DNA of 64,000 bases from Madurella fahalii (GCA_029876055.1 CM056880.1:1798001-1862000); one strand, 5' to 3'. Positions 32,993 through 44,361 are shown, counted from the first letter of the stretch. Notes: generated from the letters alone by a model not told the origin. Translations and numbers: made by a program.

Positions 32993-33813
32993 ATGGCCTC
33001 TGACCGCGCCCCGTAAGTCCCCTCAGCCGAACCGCCGGAGTTCTCCCTCGATGCTAACACGCTTCGCCTGGCAGCCTCCGCCTGGGTACCGTTGCCCCCA
33101 ACTTCCAGGCCGACACAACCAAGGGCCACATCGACTTCCACGAGTTCATCGGCGACAACTGGGTCGTCTTCTTCTCGCATCCCGAGGACTACACCCCCGT
33201 GTGCACCACCGAGCTCGGCGAGATGGCGCGCCTCGAGCCCGAGTTCGCCAAGCGGGGTGTCAAGCTCATCGGCCTCTCTGCCAACACGCTCGGCAGCCAC
33301 GAGGGCTGGATCAAGGACATTAACGAAGTGACGGGCTCGCTCGTCAACTTCCCCATCATTGCCGACAAGGAGCGCAAGGTTGCCTACCTCTATGACATGT
33401 AAGTGAGACTAGATTCGACCGGTCGGAAAAGATGTCGAAGAAGTTGGGTTCTGACAGAGGTGCCCCCCCCCCCCCCCCAAACCAGGATCGACTACCAAGA
33501 CACGACCAACGTGGATGAGAAGGGCATCGCCTTCACCATCCGCTCCGTGTTCGTCATCGACCCCAAGAAGACGATCCGCACCATCCTCTCGTACCCGGCC
33601 TCGACCGGCCGCAACAGCGCCGAGATCTTGCGCGTAGTCGACTCGCTCCAGACGGGCGACAAGCACAAGATCACGACGCCCATCAACTGGGTGCCGGGCG
33701 ACGACGTCATTGTCCACCCCAGCATCAAGACCGACGAGGCCAGCAAGATCTTCCCCGAGATGCGCGTCGTCAAGCCCTACCTGCGCTTCACCCCGCTGCC
33801 CAAGGATTCTTAA
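32993..33813 (+). CDS. 1-Cys peroxiredoxin (Prx6/Prx1 type)
   Basis: Three exons: 32993-33012 (20 nt), 33075-33398 and 33486-33813, giving 223 aa. Introns are 62 bp and 87 bp, both phase 2. Reduces peroxides through the peroxidatic Cys in HPEDYTPVCTTELGEMAR (about residue 48). LSANTLGSHEGWIKDI and the Prx6-type C-terminal arm (YPASTGRNSAEILRVVDSLQ, TPINWVPGDDVIVHP) identify the 1-Cys class, and no resolving Cys is seen at the family position. The N-terminus MASDRAPLRLG lacks a mitochondrial presequence, so a cytosolic location is more likely. Intron 2 contains a run of 16 C (33463-33478). Confidence 0.93.
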
Positions 33814-36241
33814 AAAGTGTAGGGAGAGAAGTAGATCGGCGGAGATGGGAGAGGCTTGAGCTAGCAGAGATGCTGGAGCTCGGGATATTATCGATACGAA
33901 GTGCTGCCACCTGGCACGGAAATGGGAGGCGTTGAATGGGTACGGGACCAGGGGAATACGGTGGCTCAAACTTTGTTGAGCCGTGCTTATAATCCGGGTT
34001 TCTGTGGCAAAAAGAAATACAAAGCAAATTGATGTTCATTTTTGGCGAAATATCGCACTACGACCTTGGTAATATGTCCGTTGCACACCGGCAAGGCCAT
34101 AACAAGGCCGGAACAAAGCCTGACCCGGCTGTATGGTCCCATCTCACCCAATATGCTTGGTGCGGCTGGTGACGCTCAGGTGTAGCAATGGCAGTATACA
34201 GTACATAGTGCAAGAACAATTCCGGCAGGGAAACATGTCGCTTTGTGATACAATTCGTGGTCGTTTGGCTCCAGCTTGACCCCACGTCGTCGGCACAGGG
34301 GTGATGTTTCGTTTCAAAAGGACTCGGCGCTAACTCTCCGTGTTAAGGGTAGGGCCGGACGATATTGCAAGGTTTGTCCAAGAGACTTCATCTCGGCCAC
34401 TAGGATAGAAAGAACAAGGGGCGGAGGAATCGTTTTCAGGGCAAGCGAGGCTTCGAGAAAAACGAAGCGCCGCGCGGAAGGCGACCCGGTTCCGTGGCGC
34501 CGTCCACCGCTTTTTTTCTTGATCATGGCACAATCAAGCCCATGCACTTCCGGACGAAGTGGCACAGTCAACCCACCACTATTCAAATCATATTGGCAAA
34601 AATCCCTAGGAGACATCACCTAACATTTCAAAGGGTTGCGAATTGAGGAATTACGGTCATGGGAAGGTATGCCGGGCCCAGCTGTGGGAGGCGCAACGAT
34701 GCATTGATGGACATCTTTGACAAAGCGGCGGCAGTCGAGGGGCTGCCTTGCCTTTGTGCGACACGACGCACAATCGGACGACCAACCAGATCAGGTCGAG
34801 GGTCTCGGTTACGGCGAGAGATATGAGACCTCACAGCCTCGCTAGGGCTGCGGTAAGGACCCTTCTCTTGCACTAAGGTGAGTTGCTGTGCAGTAGGCGG
34901 GCTGTGAGTTCGGTCCTCGCCTTGCCGTTGTTCTTCTGATTGATCAATTGAAAGAGCTTGGTGGAGGTTTGTGCACGCAGGTGACTCGACGCAAGGTACT
35001 GGGAGGCTCCCGCTTCGAAAGCCAAGGCTCGCATTGCTGGCCGCTTATTCGCCGGGACCCGACAGCGGGTGCCGCAGACCGATCCGTGCCCTACTCGAGC
35101 GCCGCTCAGTCGTTCACCCCCACACCTTTTCCCTTGGTGGAGTTTGAAAGGGTCCCTCGTGGTTTCGGCGAGTCGCCATCTCGTCTTCCCTGCAGCTGCT
35201 TCACCTCCTTTCACGCACATCACCTCTCTCGTACCGAACCACGTACCCCCCCACGAGCTGGCCCAACCGGCAGCCCGGCCTCCACCCCGCCGCTTTCTTT
35301 CTGCCGACCCGATCGAATGACTAACTGGCACTGACACTTGACATTGACGGTTCATCCCAATCCCGTCCGTGCGGCGACGCTTGACGCAGTGGGGGACCGT
35401 CCGTTCGGACGTCTCCTCCTATCCACCATCTCCTCTCTCCGGAAAGCGCAAATCGCCTTGTTCTTTCATATCCCAGCGCTGCCCCCGGGAAATTAAGCGC
35501 TGCAACGTCAGCCTGGGTCGAGGGCCGGCGCTGCGCATCACTACACTGATCAGGTACGCAGGTCCGTGATTCCCTTATTTCAACCTCGCTTCCGCCTTTC
35601 CGGTTTTCACTCCTCCTTGCCCAGCCCTACGCGCGCGCGCTGCTGTCTCGTGGCGCACTCCCTGCCGTGTGCGAGTTCTCCGAGCGCCAGGCAGACTCCC
35701 CGTCCCCACACCCTTCGCTTACCAGCTCTCCCCTTCCCTGATACCCCGTCACTGCCTGCCCGTTCTGCCCCATTCGACAAGATCTCGTTGCGGGATTCCG
35801 TCCGGGCGAGTCCGGTGAGAGCTCCCGGGACCGCTAGGGGCTCGCTACCCTGGGAACTCCCGGCGCCTCCTTGCCCCCGGTCCCTGACCCCCGTCAGCAT
35901 CGCCCAGGACCAGGAATCGCTCTCCGGGGGTCGACAGACACATGGTGTTGCGCGCCGTCTGTGCCTCCATGGCGGGTTATTCCTAGTCCGCCCCCCGAGT
36001 TTTTCTCTTCTCGCGAACATCTGGTTCTCCAGCATCTTTCCAGCCAGCGCACGTCGCTGTTGCGTCTCCCGTCTTTCTCGCTTGCACTTTCTTCCCTCAT
36101 TCTGTTGGCCCTGGCATGAGCACGAAGTTGCAGCCTTCGCCGGACTTCGTTCCGCTAGCCCCGGCTCCCGAACCCGAGAGGGCGGCTTCACCCCGGCTCG
36201 GCCGTCTCGATTCCCGCGGCGCAGCATCCTATGCGTAGACA
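33814..36241. other. Long intergenic region and pyrimidine-rich leader upstream of the Kelch gene
   Basis: 2.4 kb. From about 35050 to 36240 the plus strand is strikingly C/T-rich and holds a 230-codon open frame (35566-36255) rich in P, S, R and L that overlaps the Kelch start in another frame. It looks like a long transcribed 5' leader rather than a protein. The part 33814-35050 shows nothing recognisable. Confidence 0.45.
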
Positions 36242-39200
36242 ATGTCGGGATCTAAGCTAACGTGCGGCAAATCAGGCCAGCAGCAGGCCGACACTAACGA
36301 CCCCAGCCGGTTCTCCGATTCTGAATCCGAAGAGCGCTCGCCGTCCAAGACCTCGGATATCCTATCCTCGGCCTTCCGCGGCATCAAAAAGATCACGCCG
36401 GGGAGAGACGACTTCGCGCGTCTAACCCGGAACCCTTCCCACCTCGTGATACGCCGGCCCTCGGAGCCGTTCGTTCCTACAATCGATAGACCTGCTGTCT
36501 CAGCGCCTCTCCCGAGCAGACCTCCCGGCCCGTCTCCGGCGCAACATGCGCGCAGTTTGAGCCTACAAGATAGTTTATCGAAGCCCTTACCCGAGCCGCC
36601 GCCGCCGTCGCTGTCCCCGACGAGCCCCCTAACACCCTTAGCGCAGCCGGCGCAACAGGGGAGCCTGGCCACAATCATCGACACCGAGACCCAAGAGATG
36701 GACAGTCGCACAAGTACCATGGATTCGACCTCGTCTGCCGAAATGGGGGGTGGGCTTTATATGAGAGGGCAGGCCGGCCATGGGCAAGAAATGAACACCA
36801 ACAGCGGCCAGAGCAACATGGCAAACTCCTCACGGCAGGACGGGCAGGACGACCGAGGCGACAACCTGACGCCCAAGAGCAATGGCCCGCTGTCGGCCGG
36901 GCCGTCTCCCAACATTGGCCAGTCGAGAACGGCTGCTGGAGGGTCCGCGAGCGGCCCGAGCGGCCCGCCAACCCCATCAGCACACCTGTCCGGTTTGATG
37001 TGTAATGTGCACCGGACAACGGGAAGGGAGCCGCATCCTTTAGTTGGCGCGACGACAACCATCCTGGGCGACAAACTGTACGTGTTTGGCGGGCGGATAC
37101 TGTCTAGGAGCAGGGCTGCGCCCTTGACGGCGGATTTGTACGAGCTGGATTTGATCCGCCGCCACTGGACGAAGCTGGAGACGACAGGTGACATCCCGCC
37201 GCCTCGGTACTTCCACTCGATGTGCGCGCTTGGCGATACGAAAATGGTCTGCTATGGCGGCATGTCTCCGACAACGAACCAGAGAAGTAATGCCATGCCG
37301 CAAGACCAGCAGCCCGAGGTCACTGTCATGTCCGATATCTACATATATGATGTACCGACAAAGAAATGGACCTTCATCCCCACACAGGACGCTCCCCAGG
37401 GCCGCTATGCGCATTGCGCATGCGTCCTACCGTCTTCAGCGACGTTCGCTTCACACCGAGCCCCGCTCTCTGCTCTGCAGCACAATCCTTCTACCGGCAA
37501 TCCGAACGAGGGCCGGATCGGCATCAGCATCGACGGTACGGGCGGCGCCGAGATGATCGTTGTCGGGGGCCAAGATGGGTCGAACCACTACATCGAGCAG
37601 ATCAGCGTATTCAACCTGCGCAGTCTAAAATGGGTCTCAACGCAGCCCCTGGGCAAAAGCTGCGGCGCGTACCGCAGCGTCGTGGCGCCACTCCCGCCTT
37701 CAGTTACCGCCAAACTAGGCAAGACGTACCCCAACGGCGCACGGCAGGACCCCTCGGGGATCAGCCAGGAAGCCAGGGAGGCTGGCTCCAGTATGCTGAT
37801 ATATAGCAATTACAACTTCCTCGACGTCAAGCTCGAGTTGCAGATCAGGTCGAGCGACGGCCACCTTACCGAACGGGCCATGAGCGGCACTTACAGCCCG
37901 CCAGGGTTACGCTTCCCCAACGGTGGTATCATCGATACCCATTTCGTTGTGAGCGGCACTTACCTCACGTCTTCCAAGCAGGAATACGCTCTGTGGGCGC
38001 TAGATCTGCGGACCCTGACCTGGAGCCGCATCGACGCCGGTGGTGCTGTCTTCAGCCAGGGGAGCTGGAACCGCGGTGTCTTGTGGAACAGACGGAATAC
38101 GTTTGTCGTCTTGGGCAACAGGAAGCGGAGCCTCGTCGATGACTATAACCATCGGAGGATCAATTTTAGCAATGTTTGCATGGTGGAGTTGGAAGCCTTT
38201 GGCTTTTACGACAATCCTCGCAAGACGTCTCCCATGAGCGGCTTTGTCAGTGCCAGCAGCCCCTACACGGGACCCGGTCTGAGCCTGGCTCGAAAGGCGG
38301 GGTTTACGGCCGGCGGTAGATTCCATAGCCGTGCCGCGGAAGAACTAGGCGAGAAGGCGCTCGCGATGAGGGAGCTGGCTGATATGGACATTCTGTGTAT
38401 CGGTGGCGAGCGGATACCAATCAATTCGAGAATCGTTGCTAGGAGATGGGGTCCGTACTTTGTGCAGCTCCTTAGAGAAGGCACAGCTACGCAGGACGGC
38501 AGCGATGCGGCAACGCTCAGGTCGAACTCGATCTCGGCGCCCGGAAGCACGGTCCGGAGCTCCAACATCACCATCACCCCCGGAAGCAGGGGCGCAACGG
38601 AGAGTCCGATATCGATGGGCGGCAGCACCTTGTATTCGGCTGGCAGCAAACCGCCGAGCACAGCAGGGTCGTCGATCATGTCGCCTGCGGTAGATCCCGC
38701 AGCCATCAACACAGCACCGACGCCTCGCACCTTGCCGCCCAACAGCCGGCCAAGATGCCTATATCTCCCCCACACCTACCTCACCGTCCAAGCTCTGCTC
38801 CATTTCCTCTACACCTCGAGCCTCCCGGCCCCGTCCTCACCACTCTGCACCCCACAGATCCTCTGCAGCCTCCTGCAGATCGCCCGCCCGTATCGCATCG
38901 ACGGTCTCCTCGAAGCCGTCGTCGAGCGTCTTCACGGGCTTCTCGACAGCAGGAATGCCGCGGCCGTCTTCAACGCGACGGCCATGGCGGCCGGCGGCGG
39001 TCGCGGCATCGATGGCACGCTGAACCCCAACTTCTTCCCCCTCTCGGCAACCGGCGGCCTGGACGGCTTGGCCAGTCCCTTGGACAACACGGCCCAGCCC
39101 AACGGTGGGGGCGGTGCCGGCAGCGTTGCGGGAAGCGAGGTCAGCGCGAGCACGGCGACGAGCGGGCTCAAGATCAGCACGGCCGTGCAGTCGACGCAGC

Positions 39201-39529
39201 CGTCGAGCGACGAGCTCAGCGCGACGACGAGCGTGAGCGGGAGCGAGTGGAGCTCGGAGGTGGGCGATAGCGAGCGGGGAACGACGCGGGAGGTGTGGGC
39301 AGGGGATCTGAGTAGCGTGATTGGGCTGCAGAAGAGGGGGCTGAGGGGTTTGATGGAAGGGCGGAGGATGAGGGAGAGGACGGGGACGAACACTATGGGA
39401 GCGGGAGCCGGTGGTGGTGGTGGTGGAGGAGGAGGAGGAGGGGGGAGGGGGACCTGCGTCTGGGTATGGAGGAGGGATGCAGGGCCGAGTGGGGTTGGGG
39501 ATTGCGGGTTCGTGAGCCACGGTAGCTAA
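36242..39529 (+). CDS. Large Kelch-repeat protein with BTB-like C-terminal half (Ral2-like)
   Basis: 1095 aa, open without introns. Residues 1-250 are disordered, Ser/Pro/Gly-rich. Kelch blades follow: GATTTILGDKLYVFGGRIL (about 275), PPPRYFHSMCALGD, MVCYGGMSP, DIYIYDVPTKKWTFIPTQ, GRYAHCACVLPSS, EMIVVGGQDGSNHYIEQISV, ALWALDLRTLTWSRIDAGG and VVLGNRKRS. About residue 710 a BTB-like segment starts (ADMDILCIGGERIPINSRIV), with its partner CLYLPHTYLTVQALLHFLYT near 840 after a long disordered insert. SVIGLQKRGLRGLMEGRRM near the end is a conserved block. The arrangement resembles fission-yeast Ral2, a Ras-pathway/polarity factor. The terminal poly-Gly region may carry a frame error. Confidence 0.78.
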   Translation: MSGSKLTCGKSGQQQADTNDPSRFSDSESEERSPSKTSDILSSAFRGIKKITPGRDDFARLTRNPSHLVIRRPSEPFVPTIDRPAVSAPLPSRPPGPSPAQHARSLSLQDSLSKPLPEPPPPSLSPTSPLTPLAQPAQQGSLATIIDTETQEMDSRTSTMDSTSSAEMGGGLYMRGQAGHGQEMNTNSGQSNMANSSRQDGQDDRGDNLTPKSNGPLSAGPSPNIGQSRTAAGGSASGPSGPPTPSAHLSGLMCNVHRTTGREPHPLVGATTTILGDKLYVFGGRILSRSRAAPLTADLYELDLIRRHWTKLETTGDIPPPRYFHSMCALGDTKMVCYGGMSPTTNQRSNAMPQDQQPEVTVMSDIYIYDVPTKKWTFIPTQDAPQGRYAHCACVLPSSATFASHRAPLSALQHNPSTGNPNEGRIGISIDGTGGAEMIVVGGQDGSNHYIEQISVFNLRSLKWVSTQPLGKSCGAYRSVVAPLPPSVTAKLGKTYPNGARQDPSGISQEAREAGSSMLIYSNYNFLDVKLELQIRSSDGHLTERAMSGTYSPPGLRFPNGGIIDTHFVVSGTYLTSSKQEYALWALDLRTLTWSRIDAGGAVFSQGSWNRGVLWNRRNTFVVLGNRKRSLVDDYNHRRINFSNVCMVELEAFGFYDNPRKTSPMSGFVSASSPYTGPGLSLARKAGFTAGGRFHSRAAEELGEKALAMRELADMDILCIGGERIPINSRIVARRWGPYFVQLLREGTATQDGSDAATLRSNSISAPGSTVRSSNITITPGSRGATESPISMGGSTLYSAGSKPPSTAGSSIMSPAVDPAAINTAPTPRTLPPNSRPRCLYLPHTYLTVQALLHFLYTSSLPAPSSPLCTPQILCSLLQIARPYRIDGLLEAVVERLHGLLDSRNAAAVFNATAMAAGGGRGIDGTLNPNFFPLSATGGLDGLASPLDNTAQPNGGGGAGSVAGSEVSASTATSGLKISTAVQSTQPSSDELSATTSVSGSEWSSEVGDSERGTTREVWAGDLSSVIGLQKRGLRGLMEGRRMRERTGTNTMGAGAGGGGGGGGGGGGRGTCVWVWRRDAGPSGVGDCGFVSHGS

Positions 39530-39630
39530 TTATTCGGATGTTTGCTGGGGCAGGATACTCTGGCGTGGATTACTGAATTCAGTCTCTGGGTAGAGGAAAC
39601 AAAACAGTGGCATCTTTTGCATTCTGGACG

Positions 39631-39653
39631 TTTTTTTTTTTTTTTTTTTTTTT
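39631..39653. repeat. Poly(T) tract, 23 nt
   Basis: Uninterrupted T23 about 100 bp after the Kelch stop codon. Confidence 0.95.
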
Positions 39654-40913
39654 CCGGTTTTAATCGGAGGGTGTGATGAGACCATGACCAGCATTTGGTG
39701 TTGTGCTTGATCTGTATTTGGCGCAGTACGTATGGTATATACATGGCCAGTTGAGATGTGTCTGGAGCAGGTGGCATCTGGGTCATGCAGCATGGGATGC
39801 TTAGAAATGTTACCACTGGGGAGAATACCTGGTATATATGACATTGTGTTCTACTCGGATAGTTAGCTTAGTTGAAGAATGGTTGCCTTGGTAGTCACTG
39901 AACCATTTGCCGAGTTGGGTTGTATTAAGGTGAAGGAGACAGCATTTGTGTAATCAGAACTTTTATGGTGCTGTCAGCGGCCACCCTCGCCTGATGTAGC
40001 AAGTCATTCGGACCCGGTAGACTCCCGGTTGCTGGGGAGCCTTGGTAGGTGAGCGGTCGCTAGCCAGAAATGAAATAACTCTGAAAATGATACGGCCTAC
40101 GAAGGGGCTGTGAAAGGACAGTAAACGCTTGACAATACTGGCCTTCCCTGACGGGCTCCAAGACTTCACCATCGCCACACGACGACACCGACAAAACAGC
40201 CGTCAGACCTACCTCCAATATTCCTATCGCAGTGCGAGTCTCACCGCGGACTGGAAAGAAGGCCCACAATACTATGTCAGCGACGTAAGCTCACCCTAAG
40301 GGTAGGTTTTACATGTCTCCAGTGGGTGGACAGCATGCTACAGGTACAGGTAATTATCGAGAATTTATCAGCCAGGTGTTGAATAGGACCGCTTACCCAA
40401 CTAGCTGCAGGAAGACGGCTACGATACTACTACATCGGAAGCTAAGCTCTTCAATCCGGCTACTGTGGCAATTGCCATGCTGTCTGCTGCTGACGGGAAC
40501 GAAGCTGACGATTTTGTAAATGATGCCGCGAAGGATGTCTACCCTCCTCTCCCAGTGATTGCCTCCGTAGCTCCGCAAAGCAACGTTGAAAATATCGTCC
40601 GTCTTTAAGGATCCGAAGATCATTTCGACAAGACTGAAATCGGCGTGGTTTCCATGTCCCATATCTCCTTTCAACGACATGACGATGTCTTGACGGCGTC
40701 AAGATCCCTCGGACACCCAACTTCAACTCCAATTTCCCGATGAGCGCCAACAAAGTAAGACAAGGCAGTCATTGTTATGGAAGGGAGGAAAGAAAGGCGG
40801 TTCCTTGGGAAGTGGTTCTGTTTTAGAGTACGGCTGTGGTGAGCTGACAACCAACAAAGTTTTAGTAAGGTGCTTTGAGAAACGCGGCCCAGGCGGAGAC
40901 GGTGTCGTCTGCA

Positions 40914-41030
40914 GGAAGAAAAGGAAGAAAAGGAAGAAAAGGAAGAAAAGGAAGAAAAGGAAGAAAAGGAAGAAAAGGAAGAAAAGGAAGAAAAGGAAGA
41001 AAAGGAAGAAAAGGAAGAAAAGGAAGAAAA
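40914..41030. repeat. 9-bp minisatellite, 13 perfect copies
   Basis: Thirteen uninterrupted copies of GGAAGAAAA (117 bp), purine-only on the plus strand, ending 43 bp from the 3' end of tRNA-Val. The Lys/Arg-only ORF across it is an artefact of the repeat. Confidence 0.95.
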
Positions 41031-41073
41031 GGAGCGCCCTGACTCAAGCTTTCATGGGGGGAGCAAAAGTGAA

Positions 41074-41175
41074 TGACCGACCCAGGGATCGAACCTGGCA
41101 CCTTCTCGGGGGAAGAACTCCCAGTTGTGTCCAACTTTTGTGAACGAGACGTGATAACCACTACACCAGTCGGCC
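41074..41175 (-). tRNA. tRNA-Val (CAC) with intron
   Basis: Acceptor GGCCGAC pairs with GTCGGTC (one G-T pair). D-arm TGGTGTAGTGGTTATCAC. Anticodon stem TCTCG/CGAGA with loop TTCACA read before the intron, giving anticodon CAC. An intron of about 29 nt sits after position 37. T-arm CCAGGTTCGATCCCTGG. Discriminator A. The anticodon assignment rests on this hand folding. Confidence 0.85.
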
Positions 41176-41589
41176 TGCTGTTACTGATAAAATTACGGTC
41201 TTTGGTAATATGAATGACTAGGACTGAACTAGCGCTATTGATTTCATGCCATGAATCTCAAAATACGAGTCAATTTGAACCTGCGATATTGTTACGTAGC
41301 TACCTTATCCTGTTTCGGACCACACTACTGGTAATTGCCTGCGGCTTGTGATTATCACTTGTGCTTTAACTTATTTAATTGCTGGCGGCAATCATTTATC
41401 TATAATTATGGCGTGTGTTTGAAATTCCCAACTGGGACTTCTGTATTGCTTATAAATGCTTTTTTGATTTAAACATACGATAATGATGTCCTCCAAGGTT
41501 TCAGTGCTATAGCCTCCTTCGACTCCTGAGAGTCACCCGTCTTGTCTTCTCTCCTCCGTTTGTTTCTACAATCTGGCACCCTGCCTCCT
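41176..41589. other. Intergenic 41176-41589
   Basis: 414 bp, A+T-rich, between tRNA-Val and the ligase stop codon. Nothing recognised. Confidence 0.5.
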
Positions 41590-43474
41590 TTACAACTTCG
41601 CCTTGGCAGCCGCCTCCAGCAACCTATTCCCCAGCTGTGCCATCTCAAACTTGCGCACCTTGCCGCTGCCAGTGAGCGGGACCGTGTCCGGGACGCCGTC
41701 ACAACCCAGCCAAAAGACGTGGGTGGGCGCCTTGTGCTTGCCGAGCTTGCGCCTCACCCACTCGCGGACCTCGTCGGCGCCCGGCCGTTGGGTATGGCCG
41801 CTGTCAAGGTCCAGGAATGCGCCGACGACCTCGCCGTAATGGGCATCTTTGAGCCCGACCACGACAGCCTTGGAGATGGAGGGGTGGGCGACCAGGCGCT
41901 CCTCGATCTCGAGGGGGTAGATGTTTTCGCCGCCTGCAGACGTCAGGATCGGGACATCGCACATCACAATAACAACAAAAAAAAAAAGGAGGGGGGAGGG
42001 GAGGAAGAGGGGCTCACCCCGAATAATAATATCCTTGAACCTCCCGGTAATCGAACAATACCCCCTCTCATCAAACACCGCCTCATCCCCGGTATGCAAC
42101 CACAGCACGCCGCTCTCATCCCTCACCATGACCTCGTTGGTCTTCTCGGAATTATTCCAGTACCCGGCCTGCAGCTGGTAGCCCCCGATGCACAGCTCGC
42201 CCCTCGTGCCGACGGGGACGATGTGGCCGTCGCGGTCGACAATCTTGGCCATGGCGTGGGGCATGAGCGTGCCGACAGTGGTCAGCCTCGTGGCGATGGG
42301 GTCGTCGGTGAAGGCGTTGAAGCAGGTGGGCGACGCCTCGGTCAGGCCGTAGCTCGAGGTGAACTCGGACATGCCCAGGCGCGAGACGAGCAGCTCCATG
42401 AGGTAGCGCGGCACGGGCGCGCCCGCGATGATGCCCGTCCGCAGGCGCAGCTCCGCCGCCCGCAGCCGCTTGGCCTCGGGCAGCGCGAGCAGGCTGTCGA
42501 ACATGGCCGGCACCCCGTGCACCGCCGTGCACCGCTCCTCGACCAGCGCCCGCAGCGTCGCCGGCGCGTCGAACACCTCGGCCGGGTACACGATCTTGGC
42601 GCCGTGCGTCATGACGGCCATCAGGCCGAGCACGAGCCCGAAGCAGTGGAAGAGGGGAGGCGGGCAGCAGAGGATGTCGTCGGGCGTGAGGCGCATGCGG
42701 TCGCCGATGAAGCGCGAGTTGTTGACGATGTTGTGGTGGGTCAGCATGGCCGCCTTGGGCAGCCCCGTGGTGCCGCTGGTGAATTGGAGGTTGCAGACGA
42801 GGTGCGGGAGCACCCTGATCTCGGCCTGGTGGAGGCGAGCTGGGCTTACGCGGGCGCCTTGCGAGAGAAGGTCGCCGTAGGTGGTATAGCCGTCCGCGTC
42901 GCCCCGGAGTATCACGACTTTGGGTGACTTGGCCCTTGCCGCGAGCTGGGTGAGTAGGGGCCCTTGGTCGAGCCGGCCGATTTTCTTGGTAGTGAAGAAG
43001 ACTTTGCAATCTGGTGCGGACGGGTTAAGACCAAGGAGTAGGAAAGACGAGAAATACGAAGGACGTACCGGAAAAGTCAAGACCGTACTGCGCCTCGGTC
43101 GGGGTGTACGTGTTGTTGAGGATGACCAGGATTGCGCCTATCCGGGTGGCAGCAAAGAACACGGCGGCGTATTGCTCGCAGTTGCCGGCCATGATGCCCA
43201 CTCTGTCGCCGACGCCGATCCCCATCTCTAGCAGGGCGGCTGCTAGCAACCGGCTGTGGTGATTGAGTTCGTTGTACGTCCATCTGGCGCCGGTCCAGGG
43301 AATCACGATGCCTTCCCTCGTTCCATGGTGTAGACATTGCAGGTTGAGCAGTTCCCCAAGCGTCAGGTCGACCAGGGGTGGGTCGGTCGGCCCGTAGAGG
43401 AGCGATGGTTTCTGGGTTTGAGGGAGGACAAAGCCGTCCTCGACGGGCTGCTGTGCTGGGACGCGGACCGACAT
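41590..43474 (-). CDS. sidI: Peroxisomal acyl-CoA ligase (4CL/SidI-like)
   Basis: Three exons: 43474-43069, 43010-42018 and 41933-41590, giving 580 aa. Introns are 58 bp and 84 bp, both phase 1. ANL-superfamily enzyme that adenylates a carboxylic acid and loads it on CoA. Motifs: TYNELNHHSRLLAAALLE, LQFTSGTTGLPKAAMLTHHN (P-loop, about 210), SSYGLTEASPTCF, GYCSITGRFKDIIIRGGENI (across intron 2), and GKVRKFEM with the catalytic Lys. C-terminus KAKL, a PTS1 signal. Start ATG 43474 is taken; the frame opens at TTG upstream. It diverges from a siderophore acyltransferase across a promoter with four ATCWGATAA sites. That context suggests SidI, mevalonyl-CoA ligase, over a generic 4-coumarate ligase; the substrate is inferred. 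Confidence 0.8.
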
Positions 43475-43719
43475 TGCCAACTTACTCTATTCGAAAGTAG
43501 ATGATGCCGCTGTTGTTCCTAGTTCGGCTTCTGAAGGAGACTCACGGTTGTCTACAGATTACATGCATCCCAGAGGAGCGGGAGACCGCGGCACCGGAGC
43601 TGAGTAGAAGAGTTATGACGGAATGCCACGCTGCTTTGCCGTCAGGGTACCGGGAGCCCGGGGTCGAGTCCCATCTCCACTCAAAGACAAGTTTCGGATC
43701 ACCTGGCTGATTTGATCTA

Positions 43720-43728
43720 ATCTGATAA
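43720..43728 (+). promoter_or_regulatory. SreA-type GATA site ATCTGATAA
   Basis: Perfect ATCWGATAA match, 246 bp upstream of the ligase start codon. Confidence 0.7.
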
Positions 43729-44048
43729 GATGGATTCAAGCAAGTCTTCCCAACATCCCGCCTCATGTCGACACTGGCACCTTCCGGGGTTTGCGGGCTG
43801 ATCTGCCTGAATACGACGTCGTCCCATTGTTCCTCGGCTTCAACCTCGCGTACCCCACCCCGCGAGGGCGAAACGGATCAGAATTTTCTCTCTCCACGGC
43901 CTCCATGACACCGGGCGAGAAGGGGTTGCTGCATGGCCGGTGGGGTTAATACCTCCGCTAGTACCATCTGATAACTCAAAAATGCAGCTGGTGGTGGGAT
44001 GGTGGGCGGCAGACGCCCCCGTAAATGCCTCAGAGGGCCCTCCGTCGG

Positions 44049-44057
44049 ATCTGATAA
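44049..44057 (+). promoter_or_regulatory. SreA-type GATA site ATCTGATAA
   Basis: Perfect match near the middle of the divergent promoter. Confidence 0.7.
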
Positions 44058-44328
44058 GATTATTCATGCCAAGTCTCTGGTCCCCACGCCGCTGGAACCG
44101 AGGACGGCATCGGTTGTTCGCGGATTGCGAGGCATACAAGTGGTGTGGAGGTCAATTGAACGGCGGGCAATGCATATCCCGTCTGCCGTCTCGCTTGGCT
44201 GACTTGGAAAGTTGAAGATCTCCAGTAAAGCACATTGATTTCGGCGTCAGACGTGCCAACGGGACGGACGCGGGCGCCGTCTCCGAAGTCGGCCGAATCC
44301 GCCAAGGGACGGGGGGTGCTGGGAAAAA

Positions 44329-44337
44329 TTATCTGAT
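44329..44337 (-). promoter_or_regulatory. SreA-type GATA site ATCAGATAA
   Basis: Perfect match on the minus strand (TTATCTGAT on plus). The next site starts 33 bp away. Confidence 0.7.
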
Positions 44338-44361
44338 CCGCTTTTTGGCGTCCGAGTAAAG

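Larger units (their letters stand above)
39530..41073. other. Intergenic 39530-41073
   Basis: 1.5 kb. Holds a T23 tract (39631-39653) and a 9-bp minisatellite (40914-41030). Weak ORFs only; no gene recognised. Confidence 0.5.

Noticed and set aside
35566..36255. 230-codon ORF before the Kelch gene
   Set aside because: Pyrimidine-driven low-complexity sequence, no domain, overlaps the Kelch start; treated as leader.
40914..41030. Possible CRISPR array
   Set aside because: Units are contiguous 9-mers with no spacers, in a eukaryotic genome.
40772..41143. Lys/Arg-repeat ORF
   Set aside because: Generated by the 9-bp minisatellite and runs into tRNA-Val.
42152..43009. 285-codon frame overlapping the acyl-CoA ligase in another phase
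   Set aside because: Composition (R, H, P, A) and lack of motifs mark it as a shadow of the real ligase exon.
43610..43690. Possible tRNA at a B-box-like GGTCGAGTCCC
   Set aside because: No matching acceptor, D-arm or anticodon stem could be folded around it.
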